From positions 1 through 64,000 of IMG/VR virus record IMGVR_UViG_3300030116_007754: a stretch of 64,000 nucleotides of DNA. One strand, given 5' to 3'. Shown piece after piece: positions 1-7,966 of the stretch; position 1 is the stretch's first letter, and each line of letters begins with the position of its first letter. Below the pieces are notes generated by a model that had not been told where the DNA came from, made no database searches, and was given only the letters and a program-made list of their open reading frames with translations. Position numbers and translations under genes: made by a program. The stretch is from a virus.

Positions 1-277
1 TTACGAGTGAAATAAGTACTGGGTCAAATATGTCAACTGAACCTGCCGCTGCAGTTGAGCTTGATGCACCCATAGCGTTAGTAGGAGCGGCCTCGCCTAA
101 TAGGCTTGGTGATTGATAGCCCCCTGAACCTGCAGCTGATTCTCTAGCCGCATTTTCTTGGTTTTCTAGTAAAGTAGCAACAACCTGACGCTTGTGTGGA
201 TCTTTGATTTCAGGGAGATCCCCATGTTCAAGAACTGGCTGCCATTTTTTTACTAGCTCTTCTGTTATATAAGACAT
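1..277 (-). CDS. gp23: Major capsid protein gp23, N-terminal part (cut by window edge)
   Basis: This gene encodes the T4-type major head protein that builds the capsid lattice and is normally trimmed by the gp21 protease. Only the first 92 or so codons are inside the window. The translated start, MSYITEELVKKWQPVLEHG, with later KRQVVATLLENQE, is the characteristic gp23 opening of marine T4-like phages. The ATG at 275-277 has a strong GGGAGG ribosome site about 7 bases upstream, which fixes the start. It is the last head gene seen in the order gp67, gp68-like, gp21, gp22, gp23, as in T4. The rest of the protein lies outside the window, so the cleavage site and fold cannot be judged here. Confidence 0.93.
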   Translation of the reverse strand, partial: MSYITEELVKKWQPVLEHGDLPEIKDPHKRQVVATLLENQENAARESAAGSGGYQSPSLLGEAAPTNAMGASSSTAAAGSVDIFDPVLISLV

Positions 278-320
278 TTATTGTCCTCCCTTTTTAAGTT
301 AAGTTTTGAAGTCAGCCTTC

Positions 321-328
321 ATTTATAT
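321..328 (-). promoter_or_regulatory. Late promoter box variant before gp23
   Basis: The minus strand reads TATAAATG, one base off the T4 late box TATAAATA, 44 bases upstream of the gp23 start in the gp22-gp23 gap. It fits the late boxes before most other virion operons in this window. The variant last base makes it a moderate call. Confidence 0.5.
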
Positions 329-341
329 TATATAATGTAAA

Positions 342-1499
342 CTATTTCTTGATTGTTCTAGAAATAGCATTAACGTATCCTGCCATAGATCCTTTAGGTT
401 GTTTAATTTCCTCATCTAGTGGCTCTTCAGTATCACCTATTGGGCTAGTTACATCTTTTTGAGTTTCCTCAACGAAATAACTCTCCTTAATAGTTTCTAA
501 TTTTTTCTGATAAGTTTCCTTATCGGAAAATTCTATACCTTCAGCTAAAGTTTTAAACTTATCCTTTTGAGTTTCAGTTAAACCTTCGCTTACAGATGAA
601 ACCATTTTTTCTCTTGAATTTTCATCAAGGTCTTTTTTGATTTCAACATTTCTTTCAATTTCTGCATTAAGTTGAGATTGTAGCTCTTCGTTTTTAGCTG
701 CAAGCTCTTCTACTACATCAACTTTCTCTTCTGGAATATCAATGTAATGCTCTTCGAATAGACCTTTCAGACCTTTCATAAAGTCTTCAGTAAGTTCAGC
801 TTTTAGGCCTTGTTCAATAGCTAATTGATTTTCTTCAGACCATTGTTCTACTACGTAGTCCATATAACTGTCTAGTTTTTCAGCCATTTCTTCTTTAATA
901 GCTTTTACATCTTCTTCATATGAAGATTGAACAGTTGTGTTGTAGATATCAATATGCTCATTAATTTTTGTTACCACAGCAGTTTCAAAAATAGTAGCTG
1001 CTTTGTCTTTGAATTCCTCTGATAAATCTTCATTACCAAATAAGGCTTTAACATCATCTTTGATGTCAATGTCTTGAGGAGTTACTCTATATTCTTGATT
1101 TTCAGACTCTTCACCCATTGGTTTTTTCATAGCATTCATGTCTTTCATAGCATTCATATCTTTAGGATGCTTCATACTCATCATATTTCCATACATAGAG
1201 TTAATCGCAGATTTGTTCATACGAGACATTTTTTTAACCATGGCATTAATCATACCCATTTTTGTTCCAACCTCTTTAGGTTTCTCCATTTTAGAAGAAC
1301 CTTGTTTAGGTGGAGTTTTATCTCCTTGATCTTTACTTGGACCAGGAGCGGTTGCAGTTTTAGATGTTGGCTCAGGAACTTCTGAAGGATCACCCATAGA
1401 CGCTTTGAACTCATCAATCTGAGTTGAATCTTCTTTAGCTTCTGGAGCTTGAACTTCTTCTAATTCCTGATCTTTTGTTTTAAGATCTTGTTCAGACAT
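342..1499 (-). CDS. gp22: Prohead core scaffold protein gp22
   Basis: This is the likely main scaffold of the prohead core, around which gp23 assembles before gp21 degrades it. Evidence is position (between gp21 and gp23), size (385 residues, somewhat longer than T4 gp22) and composition: a highly charged, Glu/Lys-rich, cysteine-free protein with long helical coiled-coil stretches (about residues 145-350). Residues 81-128 are unusual, a Met/Lys/Asn-rich segment with repeats of KDMNAM. The C-terminal segment contains GSMAGYVNAISRTIKK, a short basic end as seen in marine gp22 proteins. A late promoter box lies 34 bases upstream and a TAAGGAGAAAATA ribosome site precedes the ATG. Function is by synteny and composition; the sequence of scaffolds is poorly conserved. 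Confidence 0.85.
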   Translation of the reverse strand: MSEQDLKTKDQELEEVQAPEAKEDSTQIDEFKASMGDPSEVPEPTSKTATAPGPSKDQGDKTPPKQGSSKMEKPKEVGTKMGMINAMVKKMSRMNKSAINSMYGNMMSMKHPKDMNAMKDMNAMKKPMGEESENQEYRVTPQDIDIKDDVKALFGNEDLSEEFKDKAATIFETAVVTKINEHIDIYNTTVQSSYEEDVKAIKEEMAEKLDSYMDYVVEQWSEENQLAIEQGLKAELTEDFMKGLKGLFEEHYIDIPEEKVDVVEELAAKNEELQSQLNAEIERNVEIKKDLDENSREKMVSSVSEGLTETQKDKFKTLAEGIEFSDKETYQKKLETIKESYFVEETQKDVTSPIGDTEEPLDEEIKQPKGSMAGYVNAISRTIKK

Positions 1500-1532
1500 T
1501 ATTTTCTCCTTAATTTAGTCTAATTTACTAAT

Positions 1533-1540
1533 TATTTATA
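1533..1540 (-). promoter_or_regulatory. T4-type late promoter box for gp22
   Basis: Exact TATAAATA on the minus strand, 34 bases before the gp22 ATG and in the gap after gp21. It matches the box recognised by gp55/gp33/gp45-dependent polymerase in T4; a gp33 homologue is encoded at 60576. Confidence 0.75.
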
Positions 1541-1543
1541 ATA

Positions 1544-2197
1544 TTATAGCTTTGAGATGAAATCACTAAACACTTGCATTTTAGCTTCTTCAAGGTTCTC
1601 TCTTGAAGTAGTACTAATTTGTTTTTCGTATTGAGCAATCTGTGCTTCTCTCAAAACTCCGTTATCCCAAATCCATTCTTTACCTTCCATAATACCTTCC
1701 ACGAAAGCATCAGGAGCAGAAGGATCAGCAACAATATCAGCAGCAGTAGCTAAATGATAGTCTTTTTGTACTACCTGACTTCCACCGTTGTTTTGTTTTA
1801 ATGAACCCATGCCTCTTGAACTTACTCCAATACTAGCACCTTCATCCATCAAATTCTTTACTATTTTACCATATGGTGTATCCATAATCTTAGCTTCGCC
1901 AATAAAATTATTTCCATCTTGATATAAGTCTGTAATCATGTGACTTACTCTTTCAAGATTTATTGTAGGACCACTTGGATGTCCTAACTCACCATATGCT
2001 CTATTCTTATCAATATAATTCTTTTTATACTTGTCTACTTGCTCAGATAAAACTTGAACAGGGTAGATTCTATTATTTCTATTCTTAATTTCACCCTGCA
2101 TGAAGACACCTCTAATTTTATAATTCTTAGTACCGTCTTCTTTTGCTTCAGCAATAAATTCTAAACTATCTTCTACTACTTCGCATATTAGTTTCAT
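1544..2197 (-). CDS. gp21: Prohead maturation protease gp21
   Basis: This serine protease cleaves gp22, gp23 and other core proteins during head maturation. The 217-residue length matches T4 gp21. The family catalytic residues are visible: His73 in GELGHPSGP and Ser126/127 in ASIGVSSRGMGSL, with the typical N-terminal motif GEIKNRNNRIYP at about residues 35-46. It lies directly upstream of gp22 as in T4 and follows the small gene at 2200 by two bases, so they are probably co-transcribed. The C-terminal tail (about 185-217) is helical and may be the self-processed autoinhibitory end known in T4; that is inferred. Confidence 0.92.
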   Translation of the reverse strand: MKLICEVVEDSLEFIAEAKEDGTKNYKIRGVFMQGEIKNRNNRIYPVQVLSEQVDKYKKNYIDKNRAYGELGHPSGPTINLERVSHMITDLYQDGNNFIGEAKIMDTPYGKIVKNLMDEGASIGVSSRGMGSLKQNNGGSQVVQKDYHLATAADIVADPSAPDAFVEGIMEGKEWIWDNGVLREAQIAQYEKQISTTSRENLEEAKMQVFSDFISKL

Positions 2198-2199
2198 CT

Positions 2200-2502
2200 T
2201 TACTCCTTTTTAGCTATTGCAAATGCTCTTACATCAGTACCAGCTGTTTGCTTAATAGTGTCTGTTGGTTTTTTATTAATAACAACATATTCACCACCTT
2301 TTAAATAAATTTCTGCTTGAGATGTAGTTGTAAAGGTTCCATATTTACCTCCACCAGTTGCAGCATTTTCTGTATTAGCAATAACTATTGTTCTATCTGT
2401 AGTTCCTGTTGTTACAACTACAACTGATGTTCCTTTGTGTACATCATTAGCTGCAGTAGATAAAGAAACAACATTTGAAATTGGTCTAAATGTATTTGCC
2501 AT
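2200..2502 (-). CDS. Small beta-rich protein between gp68-like gene and gp21
   Basis: I do not recognise this 100-residue protein. It is rich in Thr, Val and Gly, has no cysteine or membrane segment and looks all-beta (motifs TSVVVVTTGTTDRTIVIANTE and YLKGGEYVVINKK). Proteins of this size and composition in phage head operons are often decoration or head-fibre subunits, so a capsid-surface role is a reasonable guess. It sits inside the head module, touching the gp68-like gene (shared base at 2502) and two bases from gp21. T4 has no gene here. It resembles in general character the 114-residue protein at 31807. Confidence 0.6.
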   Translation of the reverse strand: MANTFRPISNVVSLSTAANDVHKGTSVVVVTTGTTDRTIVIANTENAATGGGKYGTFTTTSQAEIYLKGGEYVVINKKPTDTIKQTAGTDVRAFAIAKKE

Positions 2503-3119
2503 TATTTTGCCATCCTTTTAGCGAAGTCTAACATATTCATAAATCCAGCAACACCATTTTCCATTTTTGAAACCATTGAACCAGCATTTCTAGATGTTAA
2601 TTTTTTTAGAACTTCCATTATATCTTTTGCATCATTAGGTTCAACAGTCATTGTATCTTTATCATTGAAACTAACGGCACCTGGTTTATTTTTCTTAGTT
2701 ATTTCTTGTAATCTTTTAAGAAGTTTTGATTTTCTAATTAAACTGTTAATGTTTTCATCTATAAACTCAACTTCTTCTTTAATCTTCTTCATTGGATCGC
2801 TTTGAGACTTATCAGCTTTCCTTTTACTACTTCCAGTTCCTCTTAATTCTTTAAAAGTTTTCTTAGCTTTAACAACATTTTTTTCTCCTGGTGAACCTTC
2901 ATATCCTTTGTGGTCCCCAGAATGCTTCGTACCGCCTTTAAATTGATCTTCTGGTGCAACTGGATGATTTTTTGTATCTTTAGTATGTTTTCCAGCAAAG
3001 TCTTCTTCACCTTTTGATCTTGGCTTGTATGTTGTAGCCTCGTCATCATCATCCTGTTTATTCATTACAGTATAATCTGCAGCGGGACTATTTTCGTAAA
3101 GTTGTTTAAACTTCTTCAT
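2502..3119 (-). CDS. Prohead core protein, gp68-like
   Basis: A 205-residue, very hydrophilic, Lys/Asp-rich protein in the gene 68 position between gp67 and gp21. Residues after about 120 are helical and contain KEEVEFIDENINSLIRKSKLL, suggesting an internal core protein that packs in the prohead. The frame extends 11 codons further upstream (to 3152), but the ATG at 3117-3119 (MKKFKQLYE) is preferred: the upstream ATG has no ribosome site, whereas AGGAG and AAGGAAG precede MKKF. With this start it overlaps the end of the gp67 gene by 14 bases. The gp68 assignment rests on synteny; the sequence is too divergent to confirm by eye. Confidence 0.7.
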   Translation of the reverse strand: MKKFKQLYENSPAADYTVMNKQDDDDEATTYKPRSKGEEDFAGKHTKDTKNHPVAPEDQFKGGTKHSGDHKGYEGSPGEKNVVKAKKTFKELRGTGSSKRKADKSQSDPMKKIKEEVEFIDENINSLIRKSKLLKRLQEITKKNKPGAVSFNDKDTMTVEPNDAKDIMEVLKKLTSRNAGSMVSKMENGVAGFMNMLDFAKRMAK

Positions 3120-3402
3120 CTTCCTTTTTCTCCTGATCTGTTTCGTTATCATCTACTTCAACATCAGCAGTAACTTCTTCCTCTTCCTCAGCTTCTTGAG
3201 GTTTTAGAAAAGTTTGAGCAACATCTAGCTTTTTAACATCAAGGTAATCTTTTACCTTTGTTCCCAGCATATCGTTTACTGCATCTCTGAACTTATTTGT
3301 ATCCCCGGCTGCTAAAGCATTTACAGCATCACTCGCAGTTGTTTGTTTCATTGGTTCCACAGGATCTGTAGTTGGAACATCTATTGCATTATCTTGAGGC
3401 AT
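3106..3402 (-). CDS. gp67: Small acidic prohead core protein gp67
   Basis: This 98-residue protein matches the plan of T4 gp67: a short helical N-terminal half (FRDAVNDMLGTKVKDYLDVKK, then LDVAQTFLKP) followed by a run of acidic residues (EAEEEEEVTADVEVDDNET) to the end. T4 gp67 is a prohead core protein cut into internal peptides by gp21. It opens the head operon, with a late promoter box 19 bases upstream and a ribosome site AAGGAGAAAAT. In T4 the gene directly follows gp20; here nearly 9 kb of fibre cassettes lie between. Confidence 0.82.
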   Translation of the reverse strand: MPQDNAIDVPTTDPVEPMKQTTASDAVNALAAGDTNKFRDAVNDMLGTKVKDYLDVKKLDVAQTFLKPQEAEEEEEVTADVEVDDNETDQEKKEDEEV

Positions 3403-3420
3403 ATTTTCTCCTTTTTAATC

Positions 3421-3428
3421 TATTTATA
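3421..3428 (-). promoter_or_regulatory. T4-type late promoter box for gp67
   Basis: Exact TATAAATA on the minus strand, 19 bases before the gp67 start, in the short gap after fibre gene A1. This lets the head operon be transcribed apart from the fibre cassettes. Confidence 0.75.
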
Positions 3429-3440
3429 AAAAAACTATTG

Positions 3441-5828
3441 TTATCTTGCTGTTAACGGTGATTTGCTTCCGGATCCTAAAAATGGATTTTCAGCCCATGC
3501 GGCTACAAAAGTTAGAACACCACTATAATTATAACCATACCCTGATTCTTGTCTTACTTTAAAACCACTAGCACAGATATCTATTCCCCTACCTGAATTG
3601 GTACTTTGAACAGCAGTTGTAAATACAAGTCTTTCATCTGCAGGATTTTTTGGACTTCTTGCAATATCATAAACATACCAGTTTGCAGTATTGTTAGATT
3701 TTAACCAAATTAAAGATGGTTTAAAGTCAAGGTGTATATATGGTCCATCTGTTGTAGCATCACCAATGTAGCTTCCAAAATAAGAAAAGCCTGGTACACT
3801 ATGCCAACAGTATGCAATTATATTATCAGAACCCCATCCATGTGAAGTAAATACTTTATTTGTAGGTGGTGAACCATTACTTTGAGTTGCCCAAGATGTA
3901 TTAGTATCTAGTTTATTATAATGATAACTACCTATAGTGTACTGTGTAGTATAACACCACCAATTACTACCTCCATTATCTCTTCTTCTTTGAATAACAA
4001 ACTCTGGAGCTTGAGATAACCCATGCTCTACAGCTGTTTGACCTCCGTTCCCTTGAAACTTAACAATACTAAATCCTGCATCTTGATTTGTTTGAAAGGT
4101 ACACGATAATGCTGAACCAGAACCATCAGTGTTAGCTCCTTGTACTCCGTTGTTAGCAACCCAGTTCCATGCCACTACAGAACTACTAACTTTATTTACA
4201 GAAGTATTATCTTCAACTTCAAAGCCACCCTTTAAAAATTTTTGTAAAGAGTCTCCAATAAATGTTTCGGCTCCAGATGTTGAGGGTAACAAATAATATT
4301 TAGCTCCTCTAGTACTATCATACGATTGCCAATTTACAGCTTGATCAAAATCTTTTATAAAAACAAAATCAGGTATTCCTCTAACATTTTCAGGTAAGTT
4401 GTCTTGTTGCCATGCTGAAAAACCAGTTGGAGGTGTATATGAAAAGGTTCTTTGTCCAGCGTTCATTATAAATGTATGTGATGCACCACCAAGACCTGTA
4501 GATAGTGACCAAACACCCATTTTCCAATTTGAGTTTTTTGTATCTATGTTAGTTAATAAAGGGTTTGCACCTGTTGACGGATTACCACTATTTAACCAAG
4601 TATTATTTTTACCTATCCACAACTTTTCACCATCTCTTGCAAATTGAATTATATCACCAGAAGTAAACGTAGTAAGTTGTGAACTTACAGAATCTCCATC
4701 CCAAAGTTTACCATCAGCAGAACCACCATTCCTAATTGCTAACCACCTCATATCTATTGTGCTAGCACCTGCAGTTAGACTAACCGTATCTTTAAATAAA
4801 CCTACATATCTAGGTGAATCATTAATTGCATCAGCTTCAACCTCCCAATATATTTTACCTGAATTAGGAACATTCATACCACTCAAACACATTCTACCAG
4901 CACCAGTTGATGGTGTTCCTACAATTTTTAAATTACCTTCACTTAAAGTCCAATCCCCACCATTTCTTCCTGGATCAAATGTAGCATGATTTTGGGTAGG
5001 ACTGTCGGTAGTCTGGTCTGTAGTAGCTAAATTTGTAGCTGTAAAATCATTTGTATTTCCACTTGTATCATCTCCAAACGCTGAGTTTGTTCCAAACTCT
5101 AATCTGAACCCATTTGTACCATATGTAATACCACTTAATGTCTTAGGGATCCATCTTCCAGTTGAAGTATCTGTAATACCAAATGTATCTGGACCATAGC
5201 TTTGACCATCAGTAAAATTTACTTCTGCCAAATAACCATCCAAATATCTTGAATTATTATAATTATATCTACCAATGACCATTGGTCTAGATGTCTGACT
5301 AGTTCCAAACTCTGCATTCAAAGCAGGATAATTTGTTGTTTGCAATGTTTGTTCAGTTCCATCTACATAAATTTTTGATCTGTCGCTATCAGTTGATTGG
5401 GTAGTGTCCATTCTCACAACGATATGATACCATTTTGATGTATCTTCGAAAGTTGAATTTGTTCGAATACTTAAATCTAAACTACTACCACTATCATTAC
5501 CTTGTACATATATGGTACCGTCACTATAATGCATTATATAAAATAAACTTGCAGCATTTCCACTTGCAGAATTACCAAACAAATCTTTTGATGCACCTAA
5601 TTTCGAAGGTTTAAACCAACAACTAAATGTAAATATTTTAGCATTACCATTTGAACTCGGTGTTCTACTGAGATATTCACTATTCCCACTATCAAACAAA
5701 CAACTCTTAGCTATAGTACCATTATCAGTATATGGTACAAATTTACCTACACGTTGTCCAGTACCATTACCTTCATAAACTATAGGAAAACAATGTAGTT
5801 GTCCATTTGTAACTGTTGGTATTGCCAT
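3441..5828 (-). CDS. Fibre protein A1: LamG + SPRY-like + conserved C-terminal domain
   Basis: A 795-residue protein, the last gene of cassette 1. Residues about 15-45 (GTGQRVGKFVPYTDNGTIAKS) are conserved in all four A genes. Residues about 45-230 look like a LamG/concanavalin-type lectin fold (SCWFKP, FEDTSKWYHIVV, KIYVDGTEQT, YLDGYLAEVNF). DTSTGRWIPKTL and DDTSGNTNDFTATNL follow, then a SPRY/B30.2-like region (about 285-470; PNSGKIYWEVE, SYTPPTGFSAW). The last 320 residues carry another conserved domain (DSTRGAKY, LQKFLKGGFEVED, WNWVANNG, GFSYFGSYIGD), similar to the DUF7483-type ends of marine phage proteins. It shares one base with B1 (TAATG). Likely a receptor-binding or glycan-binding fibre; function is inferred from domains. 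Confidence 0.8.
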   Translation of the reverse strand: MAIPTVTNGQLHCFPIVYEGNGTGQRVGKFVPYTDNGTIAKSCLFDSGNSEYLSRTPSSNGNAKIFTFSCWFKPSKLGASKDLFGNSASGNAASLFYIMHYSDGTIYVQGNDSGSSLDLSIRTNSTFEDTSKWYHIVVRMDTTQSTDSDRSKIYVDGTEQTLQTTNYPALNAEFGTSQTSRPMVIGRYNYNNSRYLDGYLAEVNFTDGQSYGPDTFGITDTSTGRWIPKTLSGITYGTNGFRLEFGTNSAFGDDTSGNTNDFTATNLATTDQTTDSPTQNHATFDPGRNGGDWTLSEGNLKIVGTPSTGAGRMCLSGMNVPNSGKIYWEVEADAINDSPRYVGLFKDTVSLTAGASTIDMRWLAIRNGGSADGKLWDGDSVSSQLTTFTSGDIIQFARDGEKLWIGKNNTWLNSGNPSTGANPLLTNIDTKNSNWKMGVWSLSTGLGGASHTFIMNAGQRTFSYTPPTGFSAWQQDNLPENVRGIPDFVFIKDFDQAVNWQSYDSTRGAKYYLLPSTSGAETFIGDSLQKFLKGGFEVEDNTSVNKVSSSVVAWNWVANNGVQGANTDGSGSALSCTFQTNQDAGFSIVKFQGNGGQTAVEHGLSQAPEFVIQRRRDNGGSNWWCYTTQYTIGSYHYNKLDTNTSWATQSNGSPPTNKVFTSHGWGSDNIIAYCWHSVPGFSYFGSYIGDATTDGPYIHLDFKPSLIWLKSNNTANWYVYDIARSPKNPADERLVFTTAVQSTNSGRGIDICASGFKVRQESGYGYNYSGVLTFVAAWAENPFLGSGSKSPLTAR
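5107..5147. repeat. 41-base exact copy shared by fibre genes A1 and A2 (copy 1)
   Basis: These 41 bases are identical to 9699-9739 in fibre gene A2, in the same domain position (codons for TLSGITYGTNG and flanks). Identity across synonymous sites points to recent duplication or gene conversion between cassettes 1 and 2. Confidence 0.85.
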
Positions 5829-7288
5829 TACACTAATCCTGTTATTATGTTTCTAGTACAAATTGCTAAAGCACCTGTTGGTGGTTGTTTTTTAAAGTTT
5901 CCTAATCCGTTTGCATCTGTGTGTGTATTTCCAGCAAGTTGTCCACCAAATGTACTATCTTGCCCAAAATTAACTCTAGCTACAAAATTAGCTGTATATC
6001 CAGTTTGTAAAGGAGCAACACCTTGTTCTGATCCAACTGTGTTTGTACTAATAAATGGTAACCATCCTGAATATGTAGAAGCTATAGATACAGCTGAACC
6101 TATAGTTGATCCATCTTCGTAGAACTGTACTGTATAATTATCTAAATCTATCATTATTCCTGTAACTTCATTAGTAGTAGGAGTGCCTCCAAGAAGTTCA
6201 ACTGAAGGACCGTCTTTAAATATACGATTACCCCATCTCCCTACAGTGGATCCTCCACTATTAGGAACATTTGTTGGTGTATGTTTGCGATTAGTAACAT
6301 TTTGAGTTTTGAATCCAGCATATCCACCATATATGTTTGCAGCAATGACTATTTGTTCCCAGTACCATTTTCCAGAATTAGGTACCATTAAAGTTCCAGA
6401 ACCTCCATCATTATATTGATTACTATAATAATTGTGTCCAAGACCACCATTAAAAATACCTATACTTGGTGTTTTATTAACTGTACTAAGAACACACCAA
6501 TTGTTAGTTGGTGAGTCAGGCATTTGATCATGAGCTGCAAGTCCACTAGTTGTAAAATCATTATTGTTTCCACTTGAATCATTTCCTAAATCAGAAGAGT
6601 CTTCCCCTTTTATACTAAATCCATTAGTACCATAACTTCCATCATACTCTTTAGGGATCCAAATATTAGAACTGTTGAATTCTCCAAAGTATTCCGGACC
6701 ATATGCATAGCCATCTAAAAAATAAATTTCAGCTAGGTAACCATCTAAGTATTGATTAGAACTTCCTCGTTGGATAGCCCCTATTTCATGAGATAAATTA
6801 TTATTCCATTGACCTTCATAATTTAAAGATGGGTAAGTTTCAACATCAAAATTAGTTATTCTTTGACCATTAATATACATTCGAAGCCTTTCAGCTGATA
6901 TTGCATTTGTAGTATCCATTGAAAAAACTAAATGGTACCAAGCTGATGGATCCATTAAAAGTTGTGTTGACTGCAATCTCCAATTGGTTGCTCCATTTGT
7001 ATAATCAAAAATATCTAATTCATTTTGTGGGTTAAACCTTATAACCCCATAAGTTCCAGAACCACTATTACTTGTTTGCGGTCCAAAAATATTTTGATTA
7101 GTACTTAAATTACTTCTTTTTACCCAGCAACTAAATGTGAGTGTTCTACGATTACTTGCAGTGAAGGTCCTTGACATGTATGCAGTATCATCATCATTAA
7201 ATCTTATAGATTTTTCAACCTCATAAACATCTTCACCTTGATTAGCAGATGCTCCAAATCTAAATGAATGGTCCTTAAAAACAGGCAT
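5828..7288 (-). CDS. Fibre protein B1: LamG + SPRY-like
   Basis: A 486-residue protein, the middle gene of cassette 1. It starts MPVFKDHSFRFGASANQG and has a LamG-like region (about 25-215; RTLTFSCWVKRSN, DPSAWYHLVFSMD, LRMYINGQRI, YLDGYLAEIYFLDGYAYGP) and a SPRY-like region (about 265-450; VPNSGKWYWEQI). It ends with THTDANGLGNFKKQPPTGALAICTRNI. Its plan equals the first 470 residues of the A proteins without their C-terminal domain, so A and B are themselves related. It starts three bases after C1 and overlaps A1 by one base, which implies coupled translation. Probably a second fibre subunit of the same assembly; inferred. Confidence 0.78.
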   Translation of the reverse strand: MPVFKDHSFRFGASANQGEDVYEVEKSIRFNDDDTAYMSRTFTASNRRTLTFSCWVKRSNLSTNQNIFGPQTSNSGSGTYGVIRFNPQNELDIFDYTNGATNWRLQSTQLLMDPSAWYHLVFSMDTTNAISAERLRMYINGQRITNFDVETYPSLNYEGQWNNNLSHEIGAIQRGSSNQYLDGYLAEIYFLDGYAYGPEYFGEFNSSNIWIPKEYDGSYGTNGFSIKGEDSSDLGNDSSGNNNDFTTSGLAAHDQMPDSPTNNWCVLSTVNKTPSIGIFNGGLGHNYYSNQYNDGGSGTLMVPNSGKWYWEQIVIAANIYGGYAGFKTQNVTNRKHTPTNVPNSGGSTVGRWGNRIFKDGPSVELLGGTPTTNEVTGIMIDLDNYTVQFYEDGSTIGSAVSIASTYSGWLPFISTNTVGSEQGVAPLQTGYTANFVARVNFGQDSTFGGQLAGNTHTDANGLGNFKKQPPTGALAICTRNIITGLV

Positions 7289-7291
7289 AAA

Positions 7292-7939
7292 TTATCCCAT
7301 ATTCAATGTAGCTACAGCATGGATTGCATTAGCTGCAACTACGTAGTAATCAATACGATCCTCTGCACTTGCTGTTGTGGTTAATGTTGGGGCAGTTCCT
7401 CCTGGAAACTCCCATGCACTAGCATAGCTCAGTGTTCTGGATCCAGTACCATCTTGTTTGACTACAATTGTTCCTGCCTGTCCAACTGTTGGATTAGATG
7501 GTAAGTTTAGATGTGTATTAATACCTAGTGTTAAATTAAACATATTAGCATTTGCAAAATTAAGCTGTACATTAGCTGCACCTACTGTTACAGATTCAAC
7601 TCTTCCAGCTTGAGCTTTTTGAAAAGTATGAGTATTATGAGTAAATACTCCGTTTGCTGTAGCTATATCTCCTGCTACTGCATTTGCATTTAGTTCTGAG
7701 GATCCAATTGCATTGCTTTGTATTTTTGCACTACTTACTGAGTCAGCTGCTAAGTTAACAGCTGTAATAACTCCAGAACCAATCTTTGTGTTTGCTGATA
7801 CAGCTCCTGTAGCTATTTCTGTTGGTCCTACTGCTCCTGTAGCAATAAGATCTGCAGTTATAACACCAGAAGATAAAACTGTGTTAGCGTTGATAGCTCC
7901 TGCACCTATAAAACCTGTGTTAATTTTTGTTTGAGACAT
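7292..7939 (-). CDS. Fibre protein C1: repeat stalk plus conserved C-terminal domain
   Basis: A 215-residue protein, first gene of cassette 1. Residues 5-100 are short repeats of the form ANTVLSSGVITADLIATGAV and IATGAVSANTKIGSG, the low-complexity stalk type of trimeric phage fibres. Residues about 105-215 form a conserved domain found in all four C proteins (FTHNTHTFQKAQAGRVESV, FNLTLGINTHLNLPSNP, QDGTGSRTLSYA, WEFPGGTAPTL, AIHAVATLN). Unlike C3 and C4 it lacks the long N-terminal attachment-type domain. A late promoter box lies 18 bases upstream. Role: probable fibre stalk or base that organises A1 and B1; inferred. Confidence 0.75.
   Translation of the reverse strand: MSQTKINTGFIGAGAINANTVLSSGVITADLIATGAVGPTEIATGAVSANTKIGSGVITAVNLAADSVSSAKIQSNAIGSSELNANAVAGDIATANGVFTHNTHTFQKAQAGRVESVTVGAANVQLNFANANMFNLTLGINTHLNLPSNPTVGQAGTIVVKQDGTGSRTLSYASAWEFPGGTAPTLTTTASAEDRIDYYVVAANAIHAVATLNMG
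7849..7888. repeat. 40-base exact copy shared by fibre genes C1 and C2 (copy 1)
   Basis: Identical to 12340-12379 in C2, at the equivalent stalk repeat near the N-terminus. Like the A1/A2 identity it suggests recent exchange between cassettes 1 and 2. Confidence 0.85.
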
Positions 7940-7956
7940 ACTTTACCTTTTTATCT

Positions 7957-7964
7957 ATTTATAT
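7957..7964 (-). promoter_or_regulatory. T4-type late promoter box for cassette 1
   Basis: Exact TATAAATA on the minus strand, 18 bases before the C1 start and within the 27-base gap after A2. It should drive C1-B1-A1. Confidence 0.75.
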
Positions 7965-7966
7965 GT

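Noticed and set aside
2502-3152. Upstream ATG at 3152 for the gp68-like gene
   Set aside because: No ribosome site; the ATG at 3119 is preceded by AGGAG and AAGGAAG.
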